In this document: one piece after another, positions 9,695 to 17,364 of the stretch
Layout: each line of letters starts with the position of its first letter
Numbering within the stretch: the first letter of the stretch is position 1
Origin: CAYJLB01 sp964370845
GTDB lineage: Bacteria > Bacillota > Clostridia > Oscillospirales > Ruminococcaceae
Assembly: GCA_964370845.1 (NCBI GenBank)
Contig: CAYJLB010000021.1
Location: 1 to 31,726 of the forward strand
Length of the DNA stretch: 31,726 nt
Reading direction: 5' to 3'
Translations under genes and position numbers: made by a program
The notes under the pieces: generated by a model
The model's database searches: none
Seen by the model: only the letters and a program-made list of their open reading frames with translations
What the model was told of the DNA's origin: nothing

Positions 9695-9723
9695 TTGACT
9701 TTTTTAGTGCAAAGTTATATAAT
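9695..9723 (+). promoter_or_regulatory. Near-consensus sigma-A promoter for the HD-GYP gene
   Basis: TTGACT (9695-9700) and a perfect TATAAT (9718-9723) are separated by 17 bp. The predicted transcript starts near 9730 and reaches the ribosome site AAGGAG just before the ATG at 9761. The longest open frame would begin inside the -35 box, which rules out that upstream start. Confidence 0.75.
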
Positions 9724-9760
9724 TAAAGTATATGAATTGTTAACGAAGGAGTGGGTATTT

Positions 9761-11713
9761 ATGCAAAATATTTGTGACAAAATTATTGAAAATGAAGAAT
9801 TGTATAATGAAATTTCCCACAAGCAATTTGATGATGCTACTGGAATAACTCGTGAAAATGTTAAAGAGGTTCTTTTCGGACGAGCTGTTAAAGTTCGTGA
9901 TATTATTAATGAAACAAATAAATTAATAAAAACTCATTTAGAACCAATATTTAAAGATCCAACTATTTTGAATTACCAAGATGCTGTGATTTTACAAAAT
10001 TTTGCTGAGAAACTTTCTGGCTATACTTCTGATTTAGATACTGGTTTAGCGTATCAAGTAAGGAAAGCTGTTGCTGAATACGCAAAATATATTAATGATG
10101 ATGAAATGTTTATTACAAACTCGTTCTTTAAAGGTCTTTCACTGCTTACATTAGGAGCAGATGATTTTAAAGATGAAATGTTTGCTACTTATCTAGCGAT
10201 AACTAAATATGAGGATAGATACGAAAGTTTTGAGAAACCGATTAGAAGTCTAATTGTTCGTGCTTTCGGTAATTTATATGTAAGTGTAAAGAAATTTGAC
10301 TTTGACAAATATTTTTTAATTGTGGATAAAGCAAGGGCATTTTGGGGTAAAGCTGAATTAATTGATCCAGATTTTCCATGGGAAAGATTTTATCTTAATA
10401 TAACTACGAATATTTGTGCAAAATGTATTTCTAATATTAGAGATAAAAATAATCTTGTTAGTCCAAAATATGAAAAAATTGTTATTGAAAATGGAAAAAT
10501 AATAGATAATTTATTGCGCAACGAACCAGAGAAAATCCCTTTACTTGGTATTCCAAAGTCAAGAGCTATTGTTGCTAGTCAAGAATGTTTGTTTTTTAAT
10601 AATGATATAACTCGAGCAGATTTTTATGCTACATTAAAAGAAATTTATTTGGAATGCGATAGAACAAGCTATTCTCACGATAGCATTTATAGATTATTTC
10701 ATGTAAGTGCTTTATATTTTCATTATGCTGCAAAATCTATTATGGATTCAAAATATGATGAAGTTGATTATAAATTTATCAGTAAAATTGAAAGAGATAT
10801 AACCGAGTATTTAAAATTATTACCTAAAGATGTACCTCAAACGCTCTTAACAACCCTTGCAATAAATTTTGTAAAAGGTTTTTATTCCATATATAATAGG
10901 TATGAATTTATGAGTTTGATTTTTAACATCACTGTATTTCGTCATAAACCTACGTTTATACATTCTGTTATGGTAGCAAAAATTTCTTTAGTAATTCTTG
11001 ATTATATTATTGAAAATCATCCTGAATTTTTAATTGGTCTAAACAATTTAAATAGTGTTGAAGATGTAAGAAAACACCATAATAGCCTGCTCAAATTTAT
11101 ATGGTATGCGGGTTTAAGTCATGATATTGGGAAGGTAGAAATGGCACATATGATTTCTTTGTATGTTAGAAATTTAAATGACAAAGAATTCGATTTGATT
11201 AAGAAACATCCTCTAGGACTTGCAATGTTTTTTGGGTTAAGCGGTGTTTTAGATGATAATTTGAAAAAAGATAAAATACCTGGTACTAAAGGTGACAATA
11301 GTTTTAACTTCAATTTTATTACAGACGATCAAGCGTATGAATATTTTACGGAAATCGCGTTGGGGCATCATAAAAGTTATGACGGAAAATTTGGTTATCC
11401 GCAAAATTTCGATAATTTAAGTAGTCCTGTTAAAAAGATTATTGATATAATTACAGTTGCTGATACACTAGATGCTGCAACTGATGCTGTAGGACGTAGT
11501 TATGCTAGTGAGAAGAAATTGGAGCCTTTAATGGATGAATTAATTGCTAGTAAAGGTACTAGGTACAGTCCTTTTCTTGTTGATTTAGTTACTCAAAATG
11601 AGGATTTGTATATAAAAATAGAAGATGTGATTAGTAATTATCGTTATGATGTTTACTACAAAAGCTTTGTGTCGCAAAATATATATGATATGATTACCCC
11701 TGAAATTGACTAG
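9761..11713 (+). CDS. HD-GYP domain protein with large helical N-terminal region
   Basis: The C-terminal third is an HD-GYP-type metal-dependent phosphohydrolase; this family hydrolyses cyclic di-GMP and sometimes other cyclic dinucleotides. Numbered from the ATG (650 residues), H401 lies in the first helix (FIHSVMVAKIS), the HD pair is H454-D455 in SHDIGK, KKHPLG follows, H536-H537 lie in GHHKSYDGKFGYP with the GYP triplet at 545-547, and VADTLDAATDAVGRSY follows. The first 380 or so residues are predicted mostly helical, without membrane segments or a domain I recognise; they may be a sensory or scaffold region. The protein should be cytoplasmic. AAGGAG lies 9 nt before the ATG. The gene has its own strong promoter with phased repeats upstream and a terminator-like hairpin at its end. 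Whether the substrate is c-di-GMP cannot be decided from sequence. Confidence 0.8.
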   Translation: MQNICDKIIENEELYNEISHKQFDDATGITRENVKEVLFGRAVKVRDIINETNKLIKTHLEPIFKDPTILNYQDAVILQNFAEKLSGYTSDLDTGLAYQVRKAVAEYAKYINDDEMFITNSFFKGLSLLTLGADDFKDEMFATYLAITKYEDRYESFEKPIRSLIVRAFGNLYVSVKKFDFDKYFLIVDKARAFWGKAELIDPDFPWERFYLNITTNICAKCISNIRDKNNLVSPKYEKIVIENGKIIDNLLRNEPEKIPLLGIPKSRAIVASQECLFFNNDITRADFYATLKEIYLECDRTSYSHDSIYRLFHVSALYFHYAAKSIMDSKYDEVDYKFISKIERDITEYLKLLPKDVPQTLLTTLAINFVKGFYSIYNRYEFMSLIFNITVFRHKPTFIHSVMVAKISLVILDYIIENHPEFLIGLNNLNSVEDVRKHHNSLLKFIWYAGLSHDIGKVEMAHMISLYVRNLNDKEFDLIKKHPLGLAMFFGLSGVLDDNLKKDKIPGTKGDNSFNFNFITDDQAYEYFTEIALGHHKSYDGKFGYPQNFDNLSSPVKKIIDIITVADTLDAATDAVGRSYASEKKLEPLMDELIASKGTRYSPFLVDLVTQNEDLYIKIEDVISNYRYDVYYKSFVSQNIYDMITPEID

Positions 11714-11742
11714 CCTTTAGGTTTATTGGCTGGTCAATTTTT
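11704..11742 (+). terminator. Hairpin with T-run at the end of the HD-GYP gene
   Basis: AATTGACTAGCC (11704-11715) pairs with GGCTGGTCAATT (11728-11739) with one G-U mismatch around a 12-nt loop, followed by a short T-run. The TAG stop codon of the HD-GYP gene lies within the left arm. It sits just before hemW and may attenuate read-through rather than stop it fully. Confidence 0.6.
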
Positions 11743-11766
11743 ATATAGAAAGGTATGGTTATTGTA

Positions 11767-12870
11767 ATGAAAAAAAATAAGCCTTTAGGCATTTATATTC
11801 ACATTCCGTTTTGTATAAAAAAGTGTTTGTATTGTGATTTTTATTCAGTTTCTCATAATGAAAAACTTGAAAATGATTATGTAAACGCTTTAGTTGAGAG
11901 CTTTTCAAAATACAAAGGGGAACATATTGACACAGTATATTTTGGCGGAGGGACGCCATCTATTTTATCTATTGAAAGCTATAAATTGATTTTTCATAGT
12001 TTAAAAGAAAATTTTATTTTTGAATGTCCTGAGATTACAATTGAGGCTAATCCTACTACTGTGTCGAAAGAGTTTTTAGTTGAACTTAAAAAACTTGGAG
12101 TAAACAGAATTTCCTTTGGAATTCAAAGTTTTAACGACAATGAACTAATGAAATTAGGGCGAAAACATAGTGCCGCTGAAGGGAAAGAGGCAGTTTTTTT
12201 AGCTAAAGAAGCGGGATTTGAGAATATTTCAGTTGATGTTATGCTTGGAATTGTGGAACAAGATTTTAACAGCTTGGAAAAAACCTTGAAAGATATAGTT
12301 GGGTTGCCCATTACACATATTTCGGCGTATATATTAAAAGTTGAAGAAAACACTCCTTTTAATAATTTTGAGATAATAAAAAAATTACCGACGGAAGATT
12401 TTGTTTGCGATAGTTATAATTTCACAGTAGAATTTCTAAAAGAAAATGGTTTTTTTCAGTACGAAATCTCTAATTTTTCAAAAGAAAATATGGAAAGTCG
12501 CCATAATCTTAAATATTGGAACTGTGATGAATATTTAGGTTTTGGAACCTCTGCCCATTCATATTATGATGGAAAAAGATTTTTCACTCCGAAAAATATA
12601 TCTGAATTTATTTCAAATAAGGGAGAAGATATAATTGTTACCGAAGATAATCCGCGAACTTTTGAGGAGTTTGCAATGCTTAAATTAAGACTTACGAAAG
12701 GTTTAACTTTTGCCGAAATAGAAAGCTTTAATGCTTCTAAAGAAGAAATAATAAAAAAAGCCCTTCCTTTAGAAAAAGGTGGCTTGCTTAATATATTTGA
12801 GGACAGAATTGCCTTTACTAAAGAAGGTTTTTTAGTGTCAAATGAAATTATTTCAAGGTTAATAACATAA
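11767..12870 (+). CDS. hemW: HemW-type radical SAM protein (heme chaperone, HemN-like)
   Basis: HemW belongs to the coproporphyrinogen-dehydrogenase-like radical SAM family and acts as a heme-binding chaperone rather than a true HemN. The 367-residue length is typical. The radical SAM cluster is C16-x3-C20-x2-C23 followed by DF, within the opening LGIYIHIPFC. GGGTPS is present, as are FGIQSF and the HemW-type block HNLKYWNCDEYLGFG. HemW lacks the N-terminal extension of HemN, and this protein starts almost at the IHIPF motif. GAAAGG ends at 11753. The ATG at 11755 is only 1 nt away, while the ATG at 11767 is 13 nt away, so the latter is chosen. No heme biosynthesis genes are adjacent. Confidence 0.9.
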   Translation: MKKNKPLGIYIHIPFCIKKCLYCDFYSVSHNEKLENDYVNALVESFSKYKGEHIDTVYFGGGTPSILSIESYKLIFHSLKENFIFECPEITIEANPTTVSKEFLVELKKLGVNRISFGIQSFNDNELMKLGRKHSAAEGKEAVFLAKEAGFENISVDVMLGIVEQDFNSLEKTLKDIVGLPITHISAYILKVEENTPFNNFEIIKKLPTEDFVCDSYNFTVEFLKENGFFQYEISNFSKENMESRHNLKYWNCDEYLGFGTSAHSYYDGKRFFTPKNISEFISNKGEDIIVTEDNPRTFEEFAMLKLRLTKGLTFAEIESFNASKEEIIKKALPLEKGGLLNIFEDRIAFTKEGFLVSNEIISRLIT

Positions 12871-12876
12871 AAATAA

Positions 12877-12920
12877 GGTGTTACGAATTGTATTTCTACA
12901 GTTTCGTAACACCATTTTTT
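12877..12920. terminator. Bidirectional rho-independent terminator
   Basis: GGTGTTACGAA (12877-12887) and TTCGTAACACC (12903-12913) form a perfect 11-bp stem with a 15-nt loop. TTTTTT follows at 12915-12920 on the forward strand, and TTATTTTTAT follows on the reverse strand. It lies between the convergent hemW and pseudo-ATPase genes and overlaps the latter's stop codon, so it serves both. Confidence 0.85.
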
Positions 12921-15306
12921 AAATTTTTCGGAAAGATTGAATTGCAAATATTAAGAAAGAACAAATTATGTGATAAGCAATTATTCCAAAACAAGTAAGA
13001 GCGCTAAAACTTGAAAATAATGAAACTAACAGTGAAATTACTGCTCCTATTACTCCACTTGCTAAAACAAATCCAATTCCAATTCGTGAGCTTTTATAAA
13101 TTCGTTTTGCACTTACAACTGCCTGTGCAAAGGATTGAAAACGTCCCGAACAAATTAAGGAAGTATCAATTTTTGCTTCAAAAGTAGTAACTTCATCAAA
13201 ATTCTTATGAAATCTAAATGGAAGCAATCTAAAATGTTCAGGGAACACGTCAAACAACTCGGATAAAAAGTTTAATGAAATAAATGAGTCAACTGAATGC
13301 ATTACAACAGTAATTTCTTCACGTTCAAGCTCTTTTAACCATTTTTTTACACCCATATTTGCCTTAGCTTTTACAACAAATAAAGTTGTAATTTCTCCCG
13401 AAACTGAAAGATATAAGGCGCAATCGTTGCTTTTAAGATATTGTGCTTCCTTAATTTTTGAAGGAATACCCTCAATACTGTGGTTTTCCATAAGTTCGCG
13501 TGTGCCAAAAAGCACCCTTTTATTCTCAATCCAACCAGAAATTCCAAGTCCATCTTCATAAATATAGCTGTCCACTGGGTAAAGCATTTCCGATTTACCT
13601 TTAAGCATTTTATAAAAAGGATGTTTTAGAATACTGTCTGCGTGGAAATTTATGCTTGCAGCGTATAAAATTCCGTCTTCAATGGAAGTTGAGGACATTT
13701 GCTTTAAGTTTACAAAATCCACTGTCCCTTCGGGGAATAGGCTGTTTACGTTTATTAAAATTGAATTTGTATCTTTGAAACTTTGCACTGTTGAATATCC
13801 AACTATTGCAGTTGAAGTTTCAACACTCTTGTTTGAAGCTTTTGCCATTGGAATTGTCACAGCAAGCATTACTGCAAAGCTTGAACAAATTGTTGTTGTC
13901 GCTGCAAGGGCAGAGAATGCGGTGTGTAGCAATGCGGAATCGTGGATTGCTGTTTCTTGGAAAAATAGCACTGAAAAAACAGCTGTAATAAGTCCCAAAA
14001 TAACAGAAGTTGGAACTGAATATTTACAAAAAGTATCCCCTAAATCCTCGTAATAAGAATTCTTCAGAAAGTTTGTAACGAATTCAGTTTTCTTAGTTGC
14101 ACAAAGATAAGGAAAATCGTGTAGTGCGCCTTTTGTGAATTGTTCCGCCATTCGCTCGTCATCAATTTGAAAAACTGCATATTTTTCATTTTCACCAGTG
14201 ACAATTTTGAAGTTTTTCTCCATTCGTTTAACAGTTAAAATTTTTCCTATTGTATTAAAAATTAAACATAAAATTGCGGCTGGAATATAAATAAACAATT
14301 TACCTCTTTGGAGTAAATCAGGGTTATCGAACATTAAAAGTGCAGGAATTAAGGACAAAATCATTACAACCGAACACAAACTATCAATATCCGCTTTAAA
14401 TTTAAACAAATTCCTAAATCCAGAGGCAATTACTGTATAGGAAACTAACGAGGCGAACATTCCCAATAGCACGTTTACAAATAAATATGAAACAGGATTA
14501 TCTTTTGTGCTTAAAAAAGTTAAGGTAGGTATGTCAAGTTCATTTGCCAAAACAGAAAATCCACTAAAAACAAAAATTCCAATTAAGATAAAAAATCTTA
14601 AAACCAAGGTGCTTTTTAGGTGAATTACCGCTTTATAAATCATTGGTGCATCTTCAATTGTATTGTAGTCATTTATGTTTGAAATATCGCTTTCAACTAT
14701 ATCATCATCATCATGGATAGTATCGTCGATAGTTTCCTCAATTACAAATTTACGAATTTTTTCAATTCGACGTTCATTCAGCATACGTTCTTTCTCGTCT
14801 TCATTTAAATCAGAAGGAAGAGAAATTGTTTCCGTTTTAGGAATAATTTTGTCCTTTATATCAAGACCTATGTCTTTAATATTTTTTCTATTTACAGGCG
14901 TAAGTTCGGTAGTGTGATAATTTTGACGTTCTTGTTTTAATTTGTGAAGTTCACGTATTAAATCAGTATTTCCCGAACTTTTTCTCAATGCTCTTACATT
15001 TTGTTCTGGAATATATTCATCTTTCCTTTTGTGGGCAGTTTTAATTTTATTTTTAGCTGCCTTTTTTTGCGGGGCTACATCTTCGTCATCTAAATTTTCA
15101 CTAAGGTGAGAACGTATGGCTTCCACTGCCATAGTGTTCCCAGTTTTTTTTGCGTTTTTTGTAATAGGTTTTGGCTGTTGTTTAGGTTTATTGTTATTCA
15201 AAAAATCATCAATATCTAAACTACTTTTATTATTTTGCGTGGATTCTTCACGTTTTTTCGAATATTCGTTTAATATGTCATCAACAGAATAATTCTTACC
15301 TGACAA
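12919..15306 (-). CDS. Degenerate P-type-ATPase-like membrane protein (predicted pseudoenzyme)
   Basis: Residue numbers count from a TTG three codons upstream of the chosen start. Residues 1-230 are hydrophilic, charged and probably disordered. Then come four membrane segments (about 237-257, 276-300, 310-330, 340-360), a 70-residue cytoplasmic stretch, two segments (434-454, 464-492), a large cytoplasmic region (495-740) and two final segments (745-767, 772-793). This 4+2+2 plan is that of P1B metal ATPases. Local matches to the family remain: FHADSILKHPFYKM like the SEHP region, GISGWIENKRVLFGTRELM like the N-domain G-x-G-x(n)-G block, and MGVKKWLKELEREEITVVM like the hinge. The phosphorylation motif DKTGT is replaced by INVNSLFPEG (521-530). 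TGES, the metal-binding CPC (here IPM) and TGDGxND are all absent. It should not pump by phosphorylation. AGGAG lies 9 nt before the TTG at 15306, and abuts the alternative TTG at 15315. The gene is 33 bp downstream of rlmB, probably in one operon. Confidence 0.75.
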   Translation of the reverse strand: MSGKNYSVDDILNEYSKKREESTQNNKSSLDIDDFLNNNKPKQQPKPITKNAKKTGNTMAVEAIRSHLSENLDDEDVAPQKKAAKNKIKTAHKRKDEYIPEQNVRALRKSSGNTDLIRELHKLKQERQNYHTTELTPVNRKNIKDIGLDIKDKIIPKTETISLPSDLNEDEKERMLNERRIEKIRKFVIEETIDDTIHDDDDIVESDISNINDYNTIEDAPMIYKAVIHLKSTLVLRFFILIGIFVFSGFSVLANELDIPTLTFLSTKDNPVSYLFVNVLLGMFASLVSYTVIASGFRNLFKFKADIDSLCSVVMILSLIPALLMFDNPDLLQRGKLFIYIPAAILCLIFNTIGKILTVKRMEKNFKIVTGENEKYAVFQIDDERMAEQFTKGALHDFPYLCATKKTEFVTNFLKNSYYEDLGDTFCKYSVPTSVILGLITAVFSVLFFQETAIHDSALLHTAFSALAATTTICSSFAVMLAVTIPMAKASNKSVETSTAIVGYSTVQSFKDTNSILINVNSLFPEGTVDFVNLKQMSSTSIEDGILYAASINFHADSILKHPFYKMLKGKSEMLYPVDSYIYEDGLGISGWIENKRVLFGTRELMENHSIEGIPSKIKEAQYLKSNDCALYLSVSGEITTLFVVKAKANMGVKKWLKELEREEITVVMHSVDSFISLNFLSELFDVFPEHFRLLPFRFHKNFDEVTTFEAKIDTSLICSGRFQSFAQAVVSAKRIYKSSRIGIGFVLASGVIGAVISLLVSLFSSFSALTCFGIIAYHIICSFLIFAIQSFRKI

Positions 15307-15339
15307 AGCTTTCAACTCCTATCTTATCATAATTTTTCA

Positions 15340-16278
15340 TTATTTAATGTTTCGTTGTCTTAGAATTTCATACATAAAAATTCCGCCCGCTACAGAGGCA
15401 TTTAAAGAAGTTATTTCGCCCATCATAGGGAGCTTTACTAAAAAGTCGCACTTATCTTTCACTAATCTGCTCATACCAAATCCTTCAGAGCCGATTACTA
15501 AAGCAATACTTCCTGTTAGATTTGTAGTAGTATAATTTTCACCGCTCATATCTGTCCCATAAACCCAAACGCCCTCTTTTTTCAATATTTCAAGAGTAGC
15601 AGGAATATTTGCCACACGAGCAACAGGAAGATAACTCGCCGCTCCAGCAGAAGTTTTATATACAGTGTGGTTTAAAGTCGCACTTCTTCTCTTTGGGATA
15701 ATTATTCCGTGGGCACCAGCACACTCAGCAGTACGGATAATTGCACCTAAATTATGTGGATCTTCAATTTCATCACAAACAATAATGAAAGGTGGTTCGT
15801 TTTTTTCTTTTGCAATGTTTATTATATCATCAACTGAACAATATTCAGCATATGCGCCCACAGCAATAACGCCTTGGTGAGAAGCTCCATTTGACATAAA
15901 GGATAATTTTTGGTCATTTACATCTTTTACAACAACACCAGCTTCACGAGCAAGGGAAATAATATGAGGAAGTGAGCCTCCACCCTCTTTATTAACATAA
16001 AGTGTATCGATGTTTTTACCGCTTTTTAAAGCTTCGATAACAGGATTTCGCCCGATTATATAATTTTTTTCTTCATTTGTAGGTTTGTTGTCAGTTGAGT
16101 TATCTCTATCAAATCTGTCTGATTTTTCAAATTTTTCGAATTTTTCATCAAAAGAGCGTGGTTCTCTTTCGCTATTACGATTATTTTTGTTAAAACGTTT
16201 ATTATCTTTGAAGTCGCCGCTACGTTTTTCTGATTGTCTATTTACTTGCTTGTCTGATTTTCTATAGTTATTATTCAT
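15340..16278 (-). CDS. rlmB: TrmH/SpoU-family 23S rRNA 2'-O-methyltransferase (RlmB-like)
   Basis: This SPOUT-class enzyme transfers methyl from S-adenosylmethionine to a ribose 2'-OH, in RlmB at G2251 of 23S rRNA. The three SpoU motifs are present: DPHNLGAIIRTAE (173-185), VIGSEGFGMS (261-270) and SLNASVAGGI (291-300). The substrate-binding N domain begins at IIGRNPVIEALKSG (74-87). Before it lies a hydrophilic 70-residue extension rich in Asn, Lys, Arg, Asp and Phe, absent from the 245-residue E. coli protein and probably disordered. AAAGGAC lies 5-6 nt before the ATG at 16278; an in-frame ATG six codons upstream is followed, not preceded, by that site. A promoter is visible upstream, and the pseudo-ATPase follows. 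The exact rRNA target is inferred from family resemblance. Confidence 0.92.
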   Translation of the reverse strand: MNNNYRKSDKQVNRQSEKRSGDFKDNKRFNKNNRNSEREPRSFDEKFEKFEKSDRFDRDNSTDNKPTNEEKNYIIGRNPVIEALKSGKNIDTLYVNKEGGGSLPHIISLAREAGVVVKDVNDQKLSFMSNGASHQGVIAVGAYAEYCSVDDIINIAKEKNEPPFIIVCDEIEDPHNLGAIIRTAECAGAHGIIIPKRRSATLNHTVYKTSAGAASYLPVARVANIPATLEILKKEGVWVYGTDMSGENYTTTNLTGSIALVIGSEGFGMSRLVKDKCDFLVKLPMMGEITSLNASVAGGIFMYEILRQRNIK

Positions 16279-16324
16279 AATAAGTCCTTTTGTCATAAGT
16301 TGTTAAAAATCTATATATATTTAT

Positions 16325-16353
16325 ATTATACATAAAAATCAAATAAATTACAA
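16325..16353 (-). promoter_or_regulatory. Sigma-A promoter for rlmB and the pseudo-ATPase
   Basis: On the reverse strand TTGTAA (16348-16353) and TATAAT (16325-16330) are separated by 17 bp, about 45 bp upstream of the rlmB start codon. Confidence 0.6.
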
Positions 16354-16445
16354 CATAAAACGCGAAAAAACTTTTAATTTTTTTACATTTTCTAAATAGT
16401 TTTTCAAAATGTATACTGTTTGTAATAAGAGCTTTTAACAAAATT

Positions 16446-16550
16446 GTTGAAAACTCTGTTGAAACTGTTGAAAGTCTATTGGAATATGTTGAAAACTCTG
16501 TTGAAAGAGTTGAAAACTCCTTTATTTAGTTGAAAATTATTTTTGAAAAC
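16446..16550. repeat. 42-bp tandem repeat built from GTTGAAA units
   Basis: GTTGAAA occurs at 16446, 16458, 16467, 16488, 16500, 16509 and 16529. The spacings 12, 9, 21, 12, 9, 20 show a 42-bp higher-order unit repeated about twice, with a decayed tail reaching TTTTGAAAAC at 16541-16550. The surrounding block from 16279 to 16630 has no gene. All main spacings are multiples of three and two forward frames stay open across the array, but no start codon with a ribosome site precedes them, so coding is unlikely. The function is unknown; the layout resembles an iteron or operator array. Confidence 0.65.
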
Positions 16551-16576
16551 TTATTAACAAACTTTGAAAAAGTTAA

Positions 16577-16628
16577 ATACAAATTGTATAGAAAAAAAGC
16601 TTGACAAAAAAATATGGAATTCTACAAT
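16577..16628 (+). promoter_or_regulatory. Consensus promoter reading antisense into the DUF6062-like gene
   Basis: TTGACA (16601-16606) and TACAAT (16623-16628) are separated by 16 bp on the forward strand. The palindrome ATACAAATTGTAT (16577-16589) lies 11 bp upstream of the -35 element and could be an operator. The predicted start near 16635 lies inside the 3' end of the reverse-strand gene ending at 16631, so the RNA would be antisense to it. No forward gene with a ribosome site lies close downstream; the next is ogg, nearly 950 bp on. Confidence 0.5.
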
Positions 16629-16630
16629 TT

Positions 16631-17314
16631 TTAACGTGAAGTCAAAAACTTAATTGCTCTTTCAATGGAGTCTTTTGAATTTCCCCAATCAGCATTACTT
16701 CCCGTGTTTCGGTAGTCGTACATTTTTGTAAAATGGGTAACGTCATTAATTAGTGTGTCAAGGTATTTTGTAACCAAATCCTTTGCTTCTTTTTCGAAAA
16801 TTGGTAACATTTTTTTAGGGATTTTGCCCTCACTTTGTTCTGCAAGCAATTTATAATGGTGCAAACAGATGTATTCTTGCTCGTTAAAAAGCTGACGGAA
16901 TTCATCTGACTTTGAATACATTTCATAAAAAGTGACAAATAAACGTTGTAAGCCCCACTCAATTCTGTCGCAAACAAAGCAAGTTTCATCAAATTGTGAA
17001 AGGCGATATTTTTTCTTCTTTTCTGCACCGATTAAAGCTTTTTTTTCAAAGGCTTCTTTTTTTATTTCCTCAAGGTGGGTGGATAAAATTAAACCAAGGG
17101 ACAATCTGTTTTTTTGCAAAAGCATTTTTTCATAGTGAGTTTTGCAAAATCCAAGTTCATTACTTTTAATTCGCACATCGGGTTCCATCATTGCTGCACC
17201 CATGATGTATTCTACGCATCTATCTTCGATAGTGTCCCTCATTCTACAAAAAGGGCAACCCTCTTTCGGTTCAAAAACCTCATTAATTGGTATAGTTAAA
17301 ATACTTTCTCTCAT
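16631..17314 (-). CDS. DUF6062-like protein with two Cys/His metal-site motifs
   Basis: This is a cytoplasmic protein of 227 residues resembling the uncharacterised DUF6062 family of Clostridia. It contains two matching halves: CPFC at 20-23 with CKTHY at 57-61, and CFVC at 112-115 with CLHHY at 150-154. Each half thus offers two Cys plus one Cys and one His, spaced as a four-ligand zinc (or iron-sulfur) site, and suggests an internal duplication. Between them lies a long helical region with a Lys-rich stretch at 99-102. There are no membrane segments or signal peptide. The start is ATG with GAAAGGA 8 nt upstream. The function is unknown. Its promoter region overlaps the divergent ogg promoter, and a strong opposing promoter lies at its 3' end. 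Confidence 0.72.
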   Translation of the reverse strand: MRESILTIPINEVFEPKEGCPFCRMRDTIEDRCVEYIMGAAMMEPDVRIKSNELGFCKTHYEKMLLQKNRLSLGLILSTHLEEIKKEAFEKKALIGAEKKKKYRLSQFDETCFVCDRIEWGLQRLFVTFYEMYSKSDEFRQLFNEQEYICLHHYKLLAEQSEGKIPKKMLPIFEKEAKDLVTKYLDTLINDVTHFTKMYDYRNTGSNADWGNSKDSIERAIKFLTSR

Positions 17315-17364
17315 TTTTAGTTTCCTTTCAAATATATTTTCTGGTAAAAAAGTGAAATATATAA

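Noticed and set aside
9695..9760. Upstream TTG start giving 22 extra residues on the HD-GYP protein
   Set aside because: The TTG is the first triplet of the -35 box TTGACT; transcription would begin downstream of it.
13652..14053. Forward open frame of about 130 codons inside the pseudo-ATPase gene
   Set aside because: It is antisense to a well-supported gene, has no ribosome site and gives no protein-like composition.
12919..15306. Decayed pseudogene of a metal ATPase
   Set aside because: The frame is intact over 795 codons, with a ribosome site, operon position and terminator; loss is limited to catalytic motifs.
16446..16517. Small protein of Val-Glu-Asn-Ser type repeats
   Set aside because: The frame is open and the spacing divisible by three, but there is no ATG and no ribosome site.
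16446..16628. Replication origin with DnaA boxes
   Set aside because: The repeats differ from the DnaA box TTATCCACA at two positions throughout, and no dnaA, dnaN, gyrB or rnpA gene is near.
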